A program made the translations under genes and the position numbers. This document shows positions 1 to 9,620 of a stretch of 64,000 nt of DNA, in pieces (position 1 is the first letter of the stretch; every line of letters starts with the position of its first letter). The notes beneath the pieces were generated by a model. It did no database searches. It was not told the origin of the DNA and saw nothing but the letters and a program-made list of their open reading frames with translations. The stretch is from Mycolicibacterium frederiksbergense (GTDB lineage Bacteria; Actinomycetota; Actinomycetes; Mycobacteriales; Mycobacteriaceae), in contig NZ_CP038799.1 of NCBI RefSeq assembly GCF_012223425.1, positions 124,001-188,000 of the forward strand, written 5' to 3'.

Positions 1-1
1 G

Positions 2-67
2 TACGGAACCGGTGACCTGTACGACCAGGCGATCAGCCTTTTGGACTGGGGATTCAGCCAACCCTGA
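2..67 (+). CDS. C-terminal fragment of a probable D-alanyl-D-alanine carboxypeptidase
   Basis: The window opens inside a gene. The frame from base 2 encodes the last 21 residues, ending DLYDQAISLLDWGFSQP, before TGA at 65-67. This tail resembles the end of mycobacterial DacB-type penicillin-binding proteins, which trim peptidoglycan stem peptides outside the membrane. M. tuberculosis carries dacB2 (Rv2911) near ffh, which supports the call. No catalytic motif lies inside the window, so the assignment rests on the short tail and on synteny. The gene was probably complete before truncation by the window edge. Confidence 0.55.
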   Translation, partial: YGTGDLYDQAISLLDWGFSQP

Positions 68-158
68 GGGGGAGCTCCCCACAACCGCCCCCGAACAAGT
101 AAGGTCACCCTAATTTGAGCGCCGGACACCCGTCCATGCGCGTGACCAAGGGGGCAAC

Positions 159-1772
159 GTGTCCGGCCAGGCTGATCTCTCACTCATCGTCGCCTTCGGC
201 ACCGATATGGGGAACTCCGAAGATGCCGCGATGACGTTCGCCGAGGCCGTCGCGGCCATCGGCATCGAGGTCGAAGCGGTGGAACTGAACCAGGTCGAGG
301 TCTCCGAGCTGCAGAAGACCACCCACTTCATCACGGTGGTATCCACCTTCGGCGAGGGCGAGTTCCCCGATTCGGCGACCCTGTTCTGGGAGGCGATCAG
401 CGCCGACACCGAACGCCTCGAGCACCTCAGCTTCGCGGTCCTGGCCCTCGGCGACAGCTCGTATGAGTTGTTCTGCAATGCCGGCCGGCTACTCGATGAG
501 CGTCTGGAGGAACTGGGCGCCAAGCGGATGACCGATCGGGTGGACGTCGACGGCTTCTATGAGGACCCGGCCAAGGCGTGGACCGCCGAACTGGTCAAGC
601 AGCTGACCGCCGAGCAGGGCGAGGGAGGAACCGCGGAGGACTCGGCGGCCCCGGTCCCCGAACGCGCCGAACCCCGCGAACGCAACGTTGCTGCCGTCGC
701 GCGCCTGGCGGTCAACCGGTGGCTCAATTCGACCGACTCCGACAAAGAGGTCCGGCACTTCGAAGTGGACCTCACCGGCACCGGGATCGCCTATCACGCA
801 GGCGATTCCATCGCGGTGCACGCCACCAACGATCCTGCACTGGTCGAGGCGCTGCTGTCCGGACTCGGGGTCGGCGCCGATTACGCGGTCAGTGGCCATG
901 ACCAACCACTGGGCGCGTTGCTCACCGAACATTTCGAGATCCGCACACCGTCACGCGCGCTGCTGAGCCTGGCCGCATCGCGCACCGCCGATGAGGAGGT
1001 CGCCGAGACCCTGCGGTCCGGGGACACCCATGGCGGCACCGAGGGCTCCTGGCTGTACGGCAAGGACGTGCTGGACATCATCGCCTTGGCCGACCTCGAC
1101 GTCGACGAGGTCATCGACACGCTGCGCCCGCTGCAGTTCCGCGACTACTCGATCGCCTCCAGCCCACTGGTGCACCCCGACAGCGTGCATCTGACCGTGG
1201 CCAGCGTGCGCTACGACGTGCAGGGGCGCAGGCACGGCGGTGTCGCGTCGACCTACCTGGCCGACCGCTGCGAGAAACTACTGGTGCACCTGCGGCCCAA
1301 CAACCACTTCCGGCTGCCCGCCGGCGATGTGCCGATCATCATGATCGGCCCCGGCACGGGTATCGCACCGTTCCGCGCGTTCCTGCAGGAGCGCGCGGCC
1401 AGTGCGGCGACAGGGCGGTCGTGGCTGTTCTTCGGAGACCGCCGCCGCGCGACCGACTACCTGTACGGCGAGGAACTGGACGAATTCGTCTCGTCCGGGG
1501 TGCTGACCCGCCTGGACCTGGCTTTCTCGCGCGATCAGGACGCCAAGGTGTATGTGCAGCAACGCATTCAGGAGAACGCCGAGGAGTTCTACAGCTGGCT
1601 GCGCGACGGTGCGCACGTCTACGTGTGCGGAGACGCAGACCGGATGGCCAAGGACGTGGACGCCGCGTTGCACGACGTCATCGCCCGGGTCGGCGGCATG
1701 GATGCCGCGGCTGCACACGCCTACGTCAACGACATGATCAAGAGCCACCGCTACGTGCGCGACGTGTACTGA
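159..1772 (+). CDS. Diflavin reductase (sulfite reductase flavoprotein / cytochrome P450 reductase type)
   Basis: This 537-residue protein has the layout of NADPH diflavin reductases. An N-terminal flavodoxin (FMN) domain spans about residues 8-150, with a TDMGNSEDAA phosphate loop and STFGEGEFPD. An FAD-binding domain follows, with RDYSIASS near 330, then an NADPH domain with GTGIAPFRAFLQER near 398 and YVCGDADRMAKDV near 490. It ends in an aromatic residue (RDVY), as family members do to stack on FAD. The GTG start at 159 follows an AAGGGGG Shine-Dalgarno. It should pass NADPH electrons to a redox partner. In some actinobacteria such a module is fused to a molybdopterin nitrate reductase, and a free-standing molybdopterin oxidoreductase lies nearby at 4495-6678; pairing is an inference. 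Confidence 0.88.
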   Translation: MSGQADLSLIVAFGTDMGNSEDAAMTFAEAVAAIGIEVEAVELNQVEVSELQKTTHFITVVSTFGEGEFPDSATLFWEAISADTERLEHLSFAVLALGDSSYELFCNAGRLLDERLEELGAKRMTDRVDVDGFYEDPAKAWTAELVKQLTAEQGEGGTAEDSAAPVPERAEPRERNVAAVARLAVNRWLNSTDSDKEVRHFEVDLTGTGIAYHAGDSIAVHATNDPALVEALLSGLGVGADYAVSGHDQPLGALLTEHFEIRTPSRALLSLAASRTADEEVAETLRSGDTHGGTEGSWLYGKDVLDIIALADLDVDEVIDTLRPLQFRDYSIASSPLVHPDSVHLTVASVRYDVQGRRHGGVASTYLADRCEKLLVHLRPNNHFRLPAGDVPIIMIGPGTGIAPFRAFLQERAASAATGRSWLFFGDRRRATDYLYGEELDEFVSSGVLTRLDLAFSRDQDAKVYVQQRIQENAEEFYSWLRDGAHVYVCGDADRMAKDVDAALHDVIARVGGMDAAAAHAYVNDMIKSHRYVRDVY

Positions 1773-1773
1773 G

Positions 1774-2841
1774 CTACTTCCAGACCCGGCCGCGCAGAAT
1801 CACCAGGTCGGGGTCACCCACCCCGACTTCGCGCGGGTCCTCGGCGAAGCACAGCAGGTCCGCCGACGCACCGTGTTCCAGCGCCGGGCGACCCAGCCAG
1901 GCCCGGGCATCCCAGCTCGCCGCGCCGAGCGCCTCGGTCGGACTCATCCCGACACCCTTGAGAGCCTCGATCTCATCGCCGATGCGACCGTGGGCGACCA
2001 TCCCGCCCGCGTCGGTGCCCGCGTAGATCGGCACCCCGGCCTCATGGGCGGCACCGACGCGCTGTGTGCAGGAGGCGTACAGATCACGCATGTGCCTGGC
2101 GTAGGTCGGGTACTTGCCGGCCGCCTCGGCGATACCCGGAAAGTTGTCGATGTTGATCAGCGTGGGCACCAGTGCGGTGCCGTGCGCCAGCATCAGTTCG
2201 ATGGTGTCGTCGGTGATCCCGGTGCCGTGCTCGATGCAGTCGATGCCGGCGTTGATCAGCCCGGGCAGCGCGTCCTCGCCGAACACGTGCGCGGTGACGC
2301 GCGCACCGTTGGCGTGCGCGGCCGCGATGGCCTCGACCAGCACCTCATCGGACCACAGCGGCGCCAGGTCGCCCACTCCCCTGTCGATCCAGTCGCCGAC
2401 GAGCTTCACCCAGCCGTCGCCCCAGCGCGCCTGTTCGGCGACGTAGGCCGGCAGCTGTGTTTCGTCCTCGATATCGATCGGCAGGCCCGGCATATAGCGC
2501 TTGGGCCGGGCCAGGTGCCTGCCGGCGCGGATGATGCGGGGCAGGTCGTCGCGGTCATCGAGGCTGCGGGTGTCGACCGGGGAGCCGGCGTCGCGCAGCA
2601 GCAGAGCACCGGCGTCACGTTCGGTTTCGGCCTGGCCGATCGCCTCGTCGAAACTGGTCGCTCCGTCGGGCCCGAGCCCCACGTGGCAGTGCGCGTCGAC
2701 CAGGCCCGGGATGATCCAGCCGCCGTCAAAGACGGTGTCGGCGTTGGCGATCGGCTCGGCAGACAGCGTGCCCTGCTCGATCCACCACTGCACCTCCTCG
2801 CCATCGGGTAGGCCCCGGCCGCGAAGATGCAGTGCCGCCAT
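1774..2841 (-). CDS. Metal-dependent amidohydrolase
   Basis: A 355-residue amidohydrolase-superfamily enzyme matching the position of M. tuberculosis Rv2915c. Visible metal-site features are HCH (HxH) at residues 51-53, a WVKLVGDW segment that could supply the bridging lysine, TAHVFGE, IEHGTGI and the late Asp in AGTDAGG. The fold suggests hydrolysis of a cyclic amide or C-N bond (imidazolonepropionase or prolidase-like branch); the substrate cannot be read from sequence. The ATG at 2841 lies 2 bp after the ffh stop, so it is almost certainly cotranscribed with ffh. It converges on the diflavin reductase gene with a 1-bp gap. Confidence 0.85.
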   Translation of the reverse strand: MAALHLRGRGLPDGEEVQWWIEQGTLSAEPIANADTVFDGGWIIPGLVDAHCHVGLGPDGATSFDEAIGQAETERDAGALLLRDAGSPVDTRSLDDRDDLPRIIRAGRHLARPKRYMPGLPIDIEDETQLPAYVAEQARWGDGWVKLVGDWIDRGVGDLAPLWSDEVLVEAIAAAHANGARVTAHVFGEDALPGLINAGIDCIEHGTGITDDTIELMLAHGTALVPTLINIDNFPGIAEAAGKYPTYARHMRDLYASCTQRVGAAHEAGVPIYAGTDAGGMVAHGRIGDEIEALKGVGMSPTEALGAASWDARAWLGRPALEHGASADLLCFAEDPREVGVGDPDLVILRGRVWK

Positions 2842-2843
2842 TC

Positions 2844-4403
2844 CTAGTTCTGTCCCGGGAACTTCAGCTTGGACAGATCGATATTGGCCAGGCCGGGCGG
2901 CAGCTCGTCGAGGCCCTTGGGCATCCCGGTCAGATCCGGGAACCCGGCGGGCAGACCTGCGCCCATCGGATTCTTCGGCGGCGTCGGCCCCCGGCCCTTC
3001 TTCTTACCGGCCTGCTTGTTCTTGCCCTTGCCGGCCTTGCGCGGGGAGCTCTTGCGCCCGAACGGCATTCCCATCTGGCCTGCCATCTGGGACATCATCT
3101 TTCGGGCCTCGAAAAAGCGGTCGACAAGCTGATTGACCTCGCCCACCGAGACACCGGAACCGTTGGCGATGCGCAACCGGCGGGAACCATTGATGATCTT
3201 CGGGTCGGCCCGCTCGGCGGGCGTCATGCCACGGATGATGGCCTGCACGCGATCGAGTTGACTGTCGTCGACGGCGGCCAGTGCGTCCTTCATCTGCCCG
3301 GCGCCAGGCAGCATGCCCAGCAGGTTCCCGATCGGGCCCATCTTGCGGATGGCCAGCATCTGCTCGAGGAAATCCTCCAGGGTCAGCTCGCCGGAGCCGA
3401 TCTTGGCGGCGGCCGCCTCCGCCTGCTCGGCGTCGAAGTGCTGTTCGGCCTGTTCGATGAGCGACAGCACATCGCCCATGCCGAGGATGCGACCGGCCAT
3501 CCGGTCGGGGTGGAAGACGTCGAAGTCTTCGAGCTTCTCGCCGCTGGAGGCGAAAAGGATCGGCACGCCGGTGATCTCGCGCACCGACAGCGCGGCACCA
3601 CCGCGGGCGTCACCGTCGAGCTTGGTGAGCACGACGCCGGTGAAGCCGACCCCGGAGCCGAAGGCCTCGGCGGTGGTGACGGCGTCCTGGCCGATCATGG
3701 CGTCGAGCACGAAGAGCGTCTCGTCGGGCTTGACGGCGTCGCGGATGGCCGCGGCCTGGCTCATCAGCTCCTCGTCGATACCGAGGCGGCCCGCGGTGTC
3801 GACGATGACGACGTCGTAGTGCTTGGACTTGGCCTCGGCCAGCCCCGCGGTGGCCACCGAGACCGGGTCGCCGCTGGTCATCTGGTCGATGGTCACGCCG
3901 TCGGGTGAGACCCCGGGGTGTGGTGCGAACACCGCGACACCGGCGCGCTCGCCGACGATCTGCAGCTGGCGCACCGCGCCGGGGCGCTGCAGGTCACAGG
4001 CCACCAGCAGCGGGGTGTGTCCCTGCGCCTTGAGCCAGCGCGCCAGCTTGCCTGCCAGCGTCGTCTTACCGGAACCCTGCAGACCGGCGAGCATGATCAC
4101 CGTCGGTGGGTTCCTGGCGAAGGCCAGTTGTCGGGTCTCCCCGCCGAGGATGCCGACGAGTTCCTCGTTGACGATCTTGACGACCTGCTGGGCCGGGTTG
4201 AGCGCGGCAGAGACCTCGGCGCCCTTGGAACGTTCCTTGATGCGGTTGACGAACGCGCGCACCACGGGCAGCGAGACGTCGGCTTCCAGCAGGGCGAGCC
4301 GGATCTCCCGCGCGGTGGCGTCGATATCGGCGTCGGTCAGCCGACCCCGGGCGCGCAGGCCCTGCAGTGCACCGGTCAACCGGTCAGAGAGCGATTCAAA
4401 CAC
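2844..4403 (-). CDS. ffh: Signal recognition particle protein Ffh (SRP54)
   Basis: A GTPase of the signal recognition particle that binds 4.5S RNA and signal peptides and docks on FtsY at the membrane. The N domain (1-90) is followed by the G domain with P-loop GLQGSGKTTLAGKLA near 108, DTAGRLG and TKLDGDARGG. The C-terminal M domain is methionine-rich (MLAIRKMGPIGNLLGMLPG, MMSQMAGQMGMP) and ends in a lysine-rich then glycine/proline tail. Its 519 residues are typical. The GTG start at 4403 has a TAGGCT -10 box 6 nt upstream, so the mRNA is probably leaderless. The receptor gene ftsY lies at 11141-12490. Confidence 0.98.
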   Translation of the reverse strand: MFESLSDRLTGALQGLRARGRLTDADIDATAREIRLALLEADVSLPVVRAFVNRIKERSKGAEVSAALNPAQQVVKIVNEELVGILGGETRQLAFARNPPTVIMLAGLQGSGKTTLAGKLARWLKAQGHTPLLVACDLQRPGAVRQLQIVGERAGVAVFAPHPGVSPDGVTIDQMTSGDPVSVATAGLAEAKSKHYDVVIVDTAGRLGIDEELMSQAAAIRDAVKPDETLFVLDAMIGQDAVTTAEAFGSGVGFTGVVLTKLDGDARGGAALSVREITGVPILFASSGEKLEDFDVFHPDRMAGRILGMGDVLSLIEQAEQHFDAEQAEAAAAKIGSGELTLEDFLEQMLAIRKMGPIGNLLGMLPGAGQMKDALAAVDDSQLDRVQAIIRGMTPAERADPKIINGSRRLRIANGSGVSVGEVNQLVDRFFEARKMMSQMAGQMGMPFGRKSSPRKAGKGKNKQAGKKKGRGPTPPKNPMGAGLPAGFPDLTGMPKGLDELPPGLANIDLSKLKFPGQN

Positions 4404-4409
4404 CCGATA

Positions 4410-4415
4410 AGCCTA
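4410..4415 (-). promoter_or_regulatory. -10 box of a leaderless ffh promoter
   Basis: On the minus strand TAGGCT is separated by exactly 6 nt from the ffh GTG at 4403. This spacing puts the transcription start at or next to the start codon, the usual leaderless arrangement in mycobacteria. No Shine-Dalgarno is present. The transcription start itself is inferred. Confidence 0.6.
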
Positions 4416-4453
4416 ACGGTCGGAGTTCTGGCCCGAAGCGGCCCGCTGACGCT

Positions 4454-4479
4454 AATCTGTCAACGCACGATGACAGATT
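4454..4479 (+). promoter_or_regulatory. Palindromic operator upstream of the molybdopterin oxidoreductase
   Basis: A perfect inverted repeat has arms AATCTGTCA (4454-4462) and TGACAGATT (4471-4479) around an 8-bp spacer. The left arm overlaps a possible -10 hexamer, TAATCT (4453-4458), so a bound dimer would block transcription. It sits 15 bp before the ATG at 4495 and in the divergent region shared with ffh. The size and symmetry fit a TetR- or GntR-class operator. No regulator gene is adjacent, so the protein that reads it is unknown. Confidence 0.65.
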
Positions 4480-4494
4480 TGGCCGGAGGCCCCC

Positions 4495-6678
4495 ATGACA
4501 GCGATCGACGTCCCCCTCCCCGAGGTGCGCAGCGACCTCGACGAGCCGATGAGTGTGACGCACATCAGCCAGTGCACGCTGTGCGAGGCACACTGCGGTA
4601 TCCACGTCACCGTCACCGATGACCAGGTCAGCCGCATCACCGGCAACCCCGACGACGTGTTCTCCAAGGGCTACATCTGTCCCAAGGCCACCGCGATGGG
4701 CGGCCTGCACCACGATCCGGACCGGCTGCGCACCCCGATGCGACGCGTCGGGGACTCCTTCGAACCGGTGAGTTGGGCCGAGGCCTTCACCGAGATCGGC
4801 ACCCGACTGCGGCGTGTCCGCCGCAGGCACGGCTTGCGCGCGCTCGGCATGTACCTGGGCAACCCGGCTGCGCACAGTTCCGGGGCCATGTACGGACTCG
4901 CATTGCGCATCGCGCTGCTCACCCCGAACTTCTACTCCGCGTCGTCCATCGACCAGATGCCGCACGAGTACGCCGCGTGGCGGGTGTTCGGGTCCAACGT
5001 CCTGGTGCCGATCACCGATATCGACCGCACCCAGCGGCTGGTCATCCTGGGGGCGAACCCGGCGGTGTCCAACGGTTCGCTGTCGATCATGCCGGGCGCC
5101 AAACGACGCATCAAGGCGGTCCGGGACCGTGGCGGAAAGGTCGTGGTCATCGACCCTCGCCGCACCGAGACCTCCCGGCTCGCCGACCAGCACGTCGCGG
5201 TACGCCCGGGCGGCGACATCTACTTGCTGATGGGCATGCTGCATGTGCTCATCAACGAGAACCTCTGCGACACGGCGTCCCTCGACAAGGTGGCGACCGG
5301 ACAGCGGGAACTCGCCGACCTGGTGGCCCATGCCACCCCGGAGGCCATGGCCGCCCGCGCGGGAGTCGATGCCGACGAGATACGGACGCTGGCCCGCGAG
5401 CACGCCGCCGCCGAGTCGGCGGCGATCTACGCCCGCATCGGCATCTGCCAGCAGGAGACCGGCACGCTGGTGAGCTGGCTGGTCATGGTGATCAACACGG
5501 TCACCGGAAACCTGGACCGGCCGGGCGGCACGATGTTCTCCACCCCGATCGTCGACGTACCGCGGCTGGCCAAGTTCATCCCGGTCGGGCACGGCCTGTG
5601 GACCGACCGCTCCGGCCGGTACAAGGCGTTCCGCGCCGAACTGCCCGCGGTGGCGATGGCCGACGAGATCCTCACCGAGGGCCCGGGACAGATCCGGGCG
5701 ATGATCACCTACGCGGGCAACCCGGTGTCCTCGATCCCGCAGAAAGGCCGGCTCGCCGAGGGCCTGGCACAGCTGGATCTGTATGTGGCAGTGGACATGT
5801 ACATCACCGAGACCACCCGGCACGCCGATTTCATCCTGCCACCGGTATCCCCACTGGAACGCGAGGACGTCGGCCTGCTCACCACCGTCTTCAGCGTACG
5901 CAACAACATTCGCTATCAGCACCGCAGTTTCGAGCCGGCGATCGGCGCCCTGGAGGACTGGGAGATCCTGAGCCGGTTGACCTTTGAACTGCTCCCGGCC
6001 CCGCTGCGCCAGTTCGCCGCACCGTTGCGGGAGAAGTTCATCGCGTTCGCCAACCCACTGCGGGTCACCGCCGCCGCACTGGCCACCGGCCCGTACGGGA
6101 GACTGCGGCGCGGCCGCAAGGGCATCACCATGAAGGCGCTGCGCCACAGTGCCGGCGGGATCGATCTGGGCCCGCTGCAGCCCCGGCTGGGCAAGGTGCT
6201 GGCCACCTCGGATCGCCGGGTGCACCTGGCGCCGGAGGAGTTCATCGCCGACGCCGCGGCCCGACTGGCCACCCCGGGCGAGGAGCCCGATGCCGGTCGG
6301 CTGCAGCTGATCGGCCGACGGAACCTGCGCAGCAACAACTCCTGGCTACACAACGTGCCGTCGATGACGGGCGGACACAACACCTGCACGGTGCTGATGC
6401 ATCCCGAAGACGCGGTCGCGCGCGGCCTGGCCCAGGGCGACACCGTGCGCGTCACCTCGGAGATCGGGCACATCGACATCCCGCTGGACATCAGCGACGA
6501 GATGCGGGTGGGCACCGTCGCCGTGCCGCACGGGTGGGGCCACCGCGACACCGGATGGCAGCACGCGAACACCCTCGGCGGCGCCAACGTCAACGATCTG
6601 CACGACCCCGATCAGGTGGACACCTTCACCGGCACGGCGGCAGTGAACAACACCTGGGTCACCGTGACCGCGCCCTGA
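4495..6678 (+). CDS. Molybdopterin-dependent oxidoreductase with an N-terminal 4Fe-4S site
   Basis: A 727-residue DMSO-reductase-family enzyme. The N-terminal 4Fe-4S ligands are C27, C30, C34 and C62 (CTLCEAHC, YICPKA). The molybdopterin domains follow, with VVIDPRRTET near 220 and the C-terminal MGD-binding half (NTCTVLMHPEDA, VPHGWGHRD). There is no Tat signal, so it is cytoplasmic. At the expected molybdenum-ligand position the segment reads SASSIDQMPHE, which suggests Ser rather than Cys or Sec. The ATG at 4495 has GGAGG upstream. The substrate is unassigned; nitrate- or formate-type chemistry is possible. The diflavin reductase at 159-1772 is a candidate electron donor. It converges on glnD with a 1-bp gap. 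Confidence 0.87.
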   Translation: MTAIDVPLPEVRSDLDEPMSVTHISQCTLCEAHCGIHVTVTDDQVSRITGNPDDVFSKGYICPKATAMGGLHHDPDRLRTPMRRVGDSFEPVSWAEAFTEIGTRLRRVRRRHGLRALGMYLGNPAAHSSGAMYGLALRIALLTPNFYSASSIDQMPHEYAAWRVFGSNVLVPITDIDRTQRLVILGANPAVSNGSLSIMPGAKRRIKAVRDRGGKVVVIDPRRTETSRLADQHVAVRPGGDIYLLMGMLHVLINENLCDTASLDKVATGQRELADLVAHATPEAMAARAGVDADEIRTLAREHAAAESAAIYARIGICQQETGTLVSWLVMVINTVTGNLDRPGGTMFSTPIVDVPRLAKFIPVGHGLWTDRSGRYKAFRAELPAVAMADEILTEGPGQIRAMITYAGNPVSSIPQKGRLAEGLAQLDLYVAVDMYITETTRHADFILPPVSPLEREDVGLLTTVFSVRNNIRYQHRSFEPAIGALEDWEILSRLTFELLPAPLRQFAAPLREKFIAFANPLRVTAAALATGPYGRLRRGRKGITMKALRHSAGGIDLGPLQPRLGKVLATSDRRVHLAPEEFIADAAARLATPGEEPDAGRLQLIGRRNLRSNNSWLHNVPSMTGGHNTCTVLMHPEDAVARGLAQGDTVRVTSEIGHIDIPLDISDEMRVGTVAVPHGWGHRDTGWQHANTLGGANVNDLHDPDQVDTFTGTAAVNNTWVTVTAP

Positions 6679-6679
6679 G

Positions 6680-9175
6680 TCAACTGGCTTCGGACACCTT
6701 GCGCGCAGGGGCGGGCAACATCGCGTACAGATCGCGTTCCAGGTCGGCACGGGCCTCGGCGATCTTGACGGCGTCCCCACCGGCGGCCAGCGCGGGCACC
6801 GTGATGCTGAAGACGTCGATCACCACCGACCCCAGCGTGGTGACCTTCGCCCAGTTGATGTCCAGGCCGTCGCGTTCGATGACGGCGGTCAGGCGGGACA
6901 GCAGACCGGGCCGGTCGGTCGCGCGGACCTGAACGAAGAACTCACCGGGAGCGCCGCCGTCGGTCCACAGGATGCGCGGCGGGGCGATGGTGTGGGTGAC
7001 CGGCACCGAGGCCGGGGTCTCCCCCGCCCGGTGCGGAGCGGCGGCCGCGCTTTCCAGGTCCCGGCGCTCAAGAGTCTCGATGACGTCGAGCTGACCGTCC
7101 AGGGCGAGGATGAACTGCTGGCGCAGCAGTTCGGCGGCCGGTGGCGTCCCGAAATGCGGTGAGACCGCGAAGGTGTTGATGGCCACCCCGTCGCGGCTGT
7201 TGACCGAAGCCGAGTGCACCCGAAGGGCATTGAGCGCCAGCACACCCGCGGCCTTGGACAGCAGACCGCGGCGATCCGGCGCGATCATCGTGACGTTGTG
7301 GATGTGCGGGCCTTCGCCGGCCACCATCTCGACGTGAACCACCCCGTCGGCGGCCAACTCCAGGTAGCGGGGGTCGACGGGATCCGGTGTGGGCAAAGGT
7401 TCCCCGGCCATCACCAACCGGCACCGGCGCACCAGATCGCCGATGAGCGAGGATTTCCAATCCCCCCAGACCCCGGGCCCGGTGGCCAGCGAGTCCGCCT
7501 CGGCCAGCACGTGTAGCAGTTCCAGCAGCTGGTAGTCGCCGCCGAGCGCATCAACCACGGTCTCGATGGTCTTGGGGTCCTGCAGATCTCGGCGGGTGGC
7601 GGTATCGGGTAACAGCAGGTGGTAGCGCACGATCTTGGACAGCACCTCGACATCGGAGGGCCACAGGCCCAGCCGGGTGCCGATCTGGGCGGCGAGTTCG
7701 GCGCCGATGACGCTGTGATCGCCGCCGCGCCCCTTGCCGATATCGTGCACCAGCGCACCGAGCACCAGCAGGTCGGGCCGAGACACCCGGGTGGTGAATG
7801 CACTTGCCCGGGAGACGGTTTCGACCAGATGGCGGTCGACGGTCCAGATGTGCACGACATCGCGCGGCGGCAGGTCGCGCACCGCTCCCCACTCGGGGAA
7901 CAACCGGCCCCACAGCCCGGTGCGGTCCAGCGCCTCCACGGTGTTCACCGCCGCCGGCCCCGCCGACAGCAGCACCAGCAGGTCCTTGAGCGCCTCGCGC
8001 GGCCACGGGGTGCGCAGTTCGGGTGCGGCGCCGGCCAACCGGCTCAGTGTGGACGCGGCGATCGGCAGCGCAGTGGTGGCCGAGGCGGCAGCCACCCGCA
8101 GGATCAGGCCCGGATCGCGTTCGGGTTTCGCGTCACGAGCCAGGATCACCTCCCCGTTGAACTCGATGACGCCCTCGTCCAGAGGTCTGCGGGCAGGGCG
8201 GCGCAATGCGGCGAATCCGCGGCGCGGCAGGGCATTCCCCGCGGTGCGGATGCCGGCGTCGACGTAGTAGCTGATGGTCCGGGCCGCATCGGAGATGGTG
8301 CGGGCCAGATCGAAGCGGTCCCCGATGCGCAGTGCCGCGCCGATCTCGTCTGCGTACTGGGCCAGCACCTGTTCGCGGCCCCGTCTGGAGACGCGGTGCA
8401 GTTCGGTGCGGACGTTGAGCAGCGACAGGTGTGCCTCACCGAGGGTGCCGGTGGGTGAGGCCAGCAGCCGGCTCGGGTAGACGTCCGCGAGTTGGGCGAT
8501 GGCCAGGCCGTTGAGCAGCTGCACGTCTCGCAGGCCGCCGCGGCCGTTCTTGAGGTCGGGTTCGGCACGGTGCGCGATCTGCCCGCTGCGCTCCCAGCGT
8601 GCCTGGGTGTGCGCGACGAGTTCCTCGTAGCGCGAGGCGATTCCGATCCGCCACTGGCGGCGTGCGCCACCGGTCAGCAGCGCGGACAGTTCGGCGTCCC
8701 CGGCGATGTGGCGGGCATCGAGCATGGCCATGCCGGCGGAGATGTCCTCTCCGGCCACTTTCAGCGCCTCGGGCACGGTGCGCACGCTGTGGTCGATGTG
8801 GATGTTGGCATCCCACAGCGGGTACCAGAGCAGTTCGGCGACCCTGCTGACGGCCTCGGCCGGCATGTTGTCGTGCAGCAGCATGAGATCCAGGTCGGAG
8901 TACGGCAGCAGCTCACCGCGACCCAGGCCACCGGTGGCGACGATGGCGAACCCGCTGGTGGCGGTGATCCCGATCTCGGCTGCCTTGGTGGACAACCAGA
9001 ATTCGTTGAGATCCAGCAGCGCGTCGCGGAGTGCGGCCGAATCCAGTTGCTTGCCACCGACGTCGAGCAGTTGCTTTGATGCCTTGGCCAGATCGGTGGC
9101 CGGACGCGGCGATCCCGCTGCCGGAGCTTCCCATCGGGAAGCGCCGGCAGCGGGATCTGGTGTCTGATCAGTCAT
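6680..9175 (-). CDS. glnD: PII nucleotidylyltransferase GlnD
   Basis: A bifunctional enzyme that modifies and demodifies the PII protein GlnB according to glutamine level. The nucleotidyltransferase site is GGLGRGEL (82-89) with SDLDL (93-97). The HD hydrolase motif [12 protein letters not shown] lies near residue 470. Two C-terminal ACT domains begin at about 620 ([15 protein letters not shown]) and 745 ([13 protein letters not shown]). The length of 831 residues is usual. In the related Corynebacterium the modification is adenylylation of PII Tyr51. It is the last gene of amt-glnB-glnD, 67 bp after glnB, and should be under GlnR control through the amt promoter. Confidence 0.97.
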   Translation of the reverse strand: MTDQTPDPAAGASRWEAPAAGSPRPATDLAKASKQLLDVGGKQLDSAALRDALLDLNEFWLSTKAAEIGITATSGFAIVATGGLGRGELLPYSDLDLMLLHDNMPAEAVSRVAELLWYPLWDANIHIDHSVRTVPEALKVAGEDISAGMAMLDARHIAGDAELSALLTGGARRQWRIGIASRYEELVAHTQARWERSGQIAHRAEPDLKNGRGGLRDVQLLNGLAIAQLADVYPSRLLASPTGTLGEAHLSLLNVRTELHRVSRRGREQVLAQYADEIGAALRIGDRFDLARTISDAARTISYYVDAGIRTAGNALPRRGFAALRRPARRPLDEGVIEFNGEVILARDAKPERDPGLILRVAAASATTALPIAASTLSRLAGAAPELRTPWPREALKDLLVLLSAGPAAVNTVEALDRTGLWGRLFPEWGAVRDLPPRDVVHIWTVDRHLVETVSRASAFTTRVSRPDLLVLGALVHDIGKGRGGDHSVIGAELAAQIGTRLGLWPSDVEVLSKIVRYHLLLPDTATRRDLQDPKTIETVVDALGGDYQLLELLHVLAEADSLATGPGVWGDWKSSLIGDLVRRCRLVMAGEPLPTPDPVDPRYLELAADGVVHVEMVAGEGPHIHNVTMIAPDRRGLLSKAAGVLALNALRVHSASVNSRDGVAINTFAVSPHFGTPPAAELLRQQFILALDGQLDVIETLERRDLESAAAAPHRAGETPASVPVTHTIAPPRILWTDGGAPGEFFVQVRATDRPGLLSRLTAVIERDGLDINWAKVTTLGSVVIDVFSITVPALAAGGDAVKIAEARADLERDLYAMLPAPARKVSEAS

Positions 9176-9242
9176 TTCGGTCCTCCCCCGGCCCTACATT
9201 CGAACGGTCACATATTTGGCCGGGAAACGACCCTTGAGCTGA

Positions 9243-9581
<339 letters not shown>

Positions 9582-9620
9582 TTAGTCGATTCCTTCCAGG
9601 ACTCAGTCAATTGTTCCCGA

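Noticed and set aside
69..80. GGGGAGCTCCCC palindrome after the carboxypeptidase stop
   Set aside because: No loop and no U-tract, so it cannot form a normal terminator hairpin.
92..115. IdeR-like AAGGTCACCCTAA segment before the diflavin reductase
   Set aside because: Only the left half fits the iron box; too many mismatches on the right to claim.
4396..6225. 609-codon minus-strand frame opposite the molybdopterin oxidoreductase
   Set aside because: Antisense shadow of a well-supported gene; no recognisable motifs.
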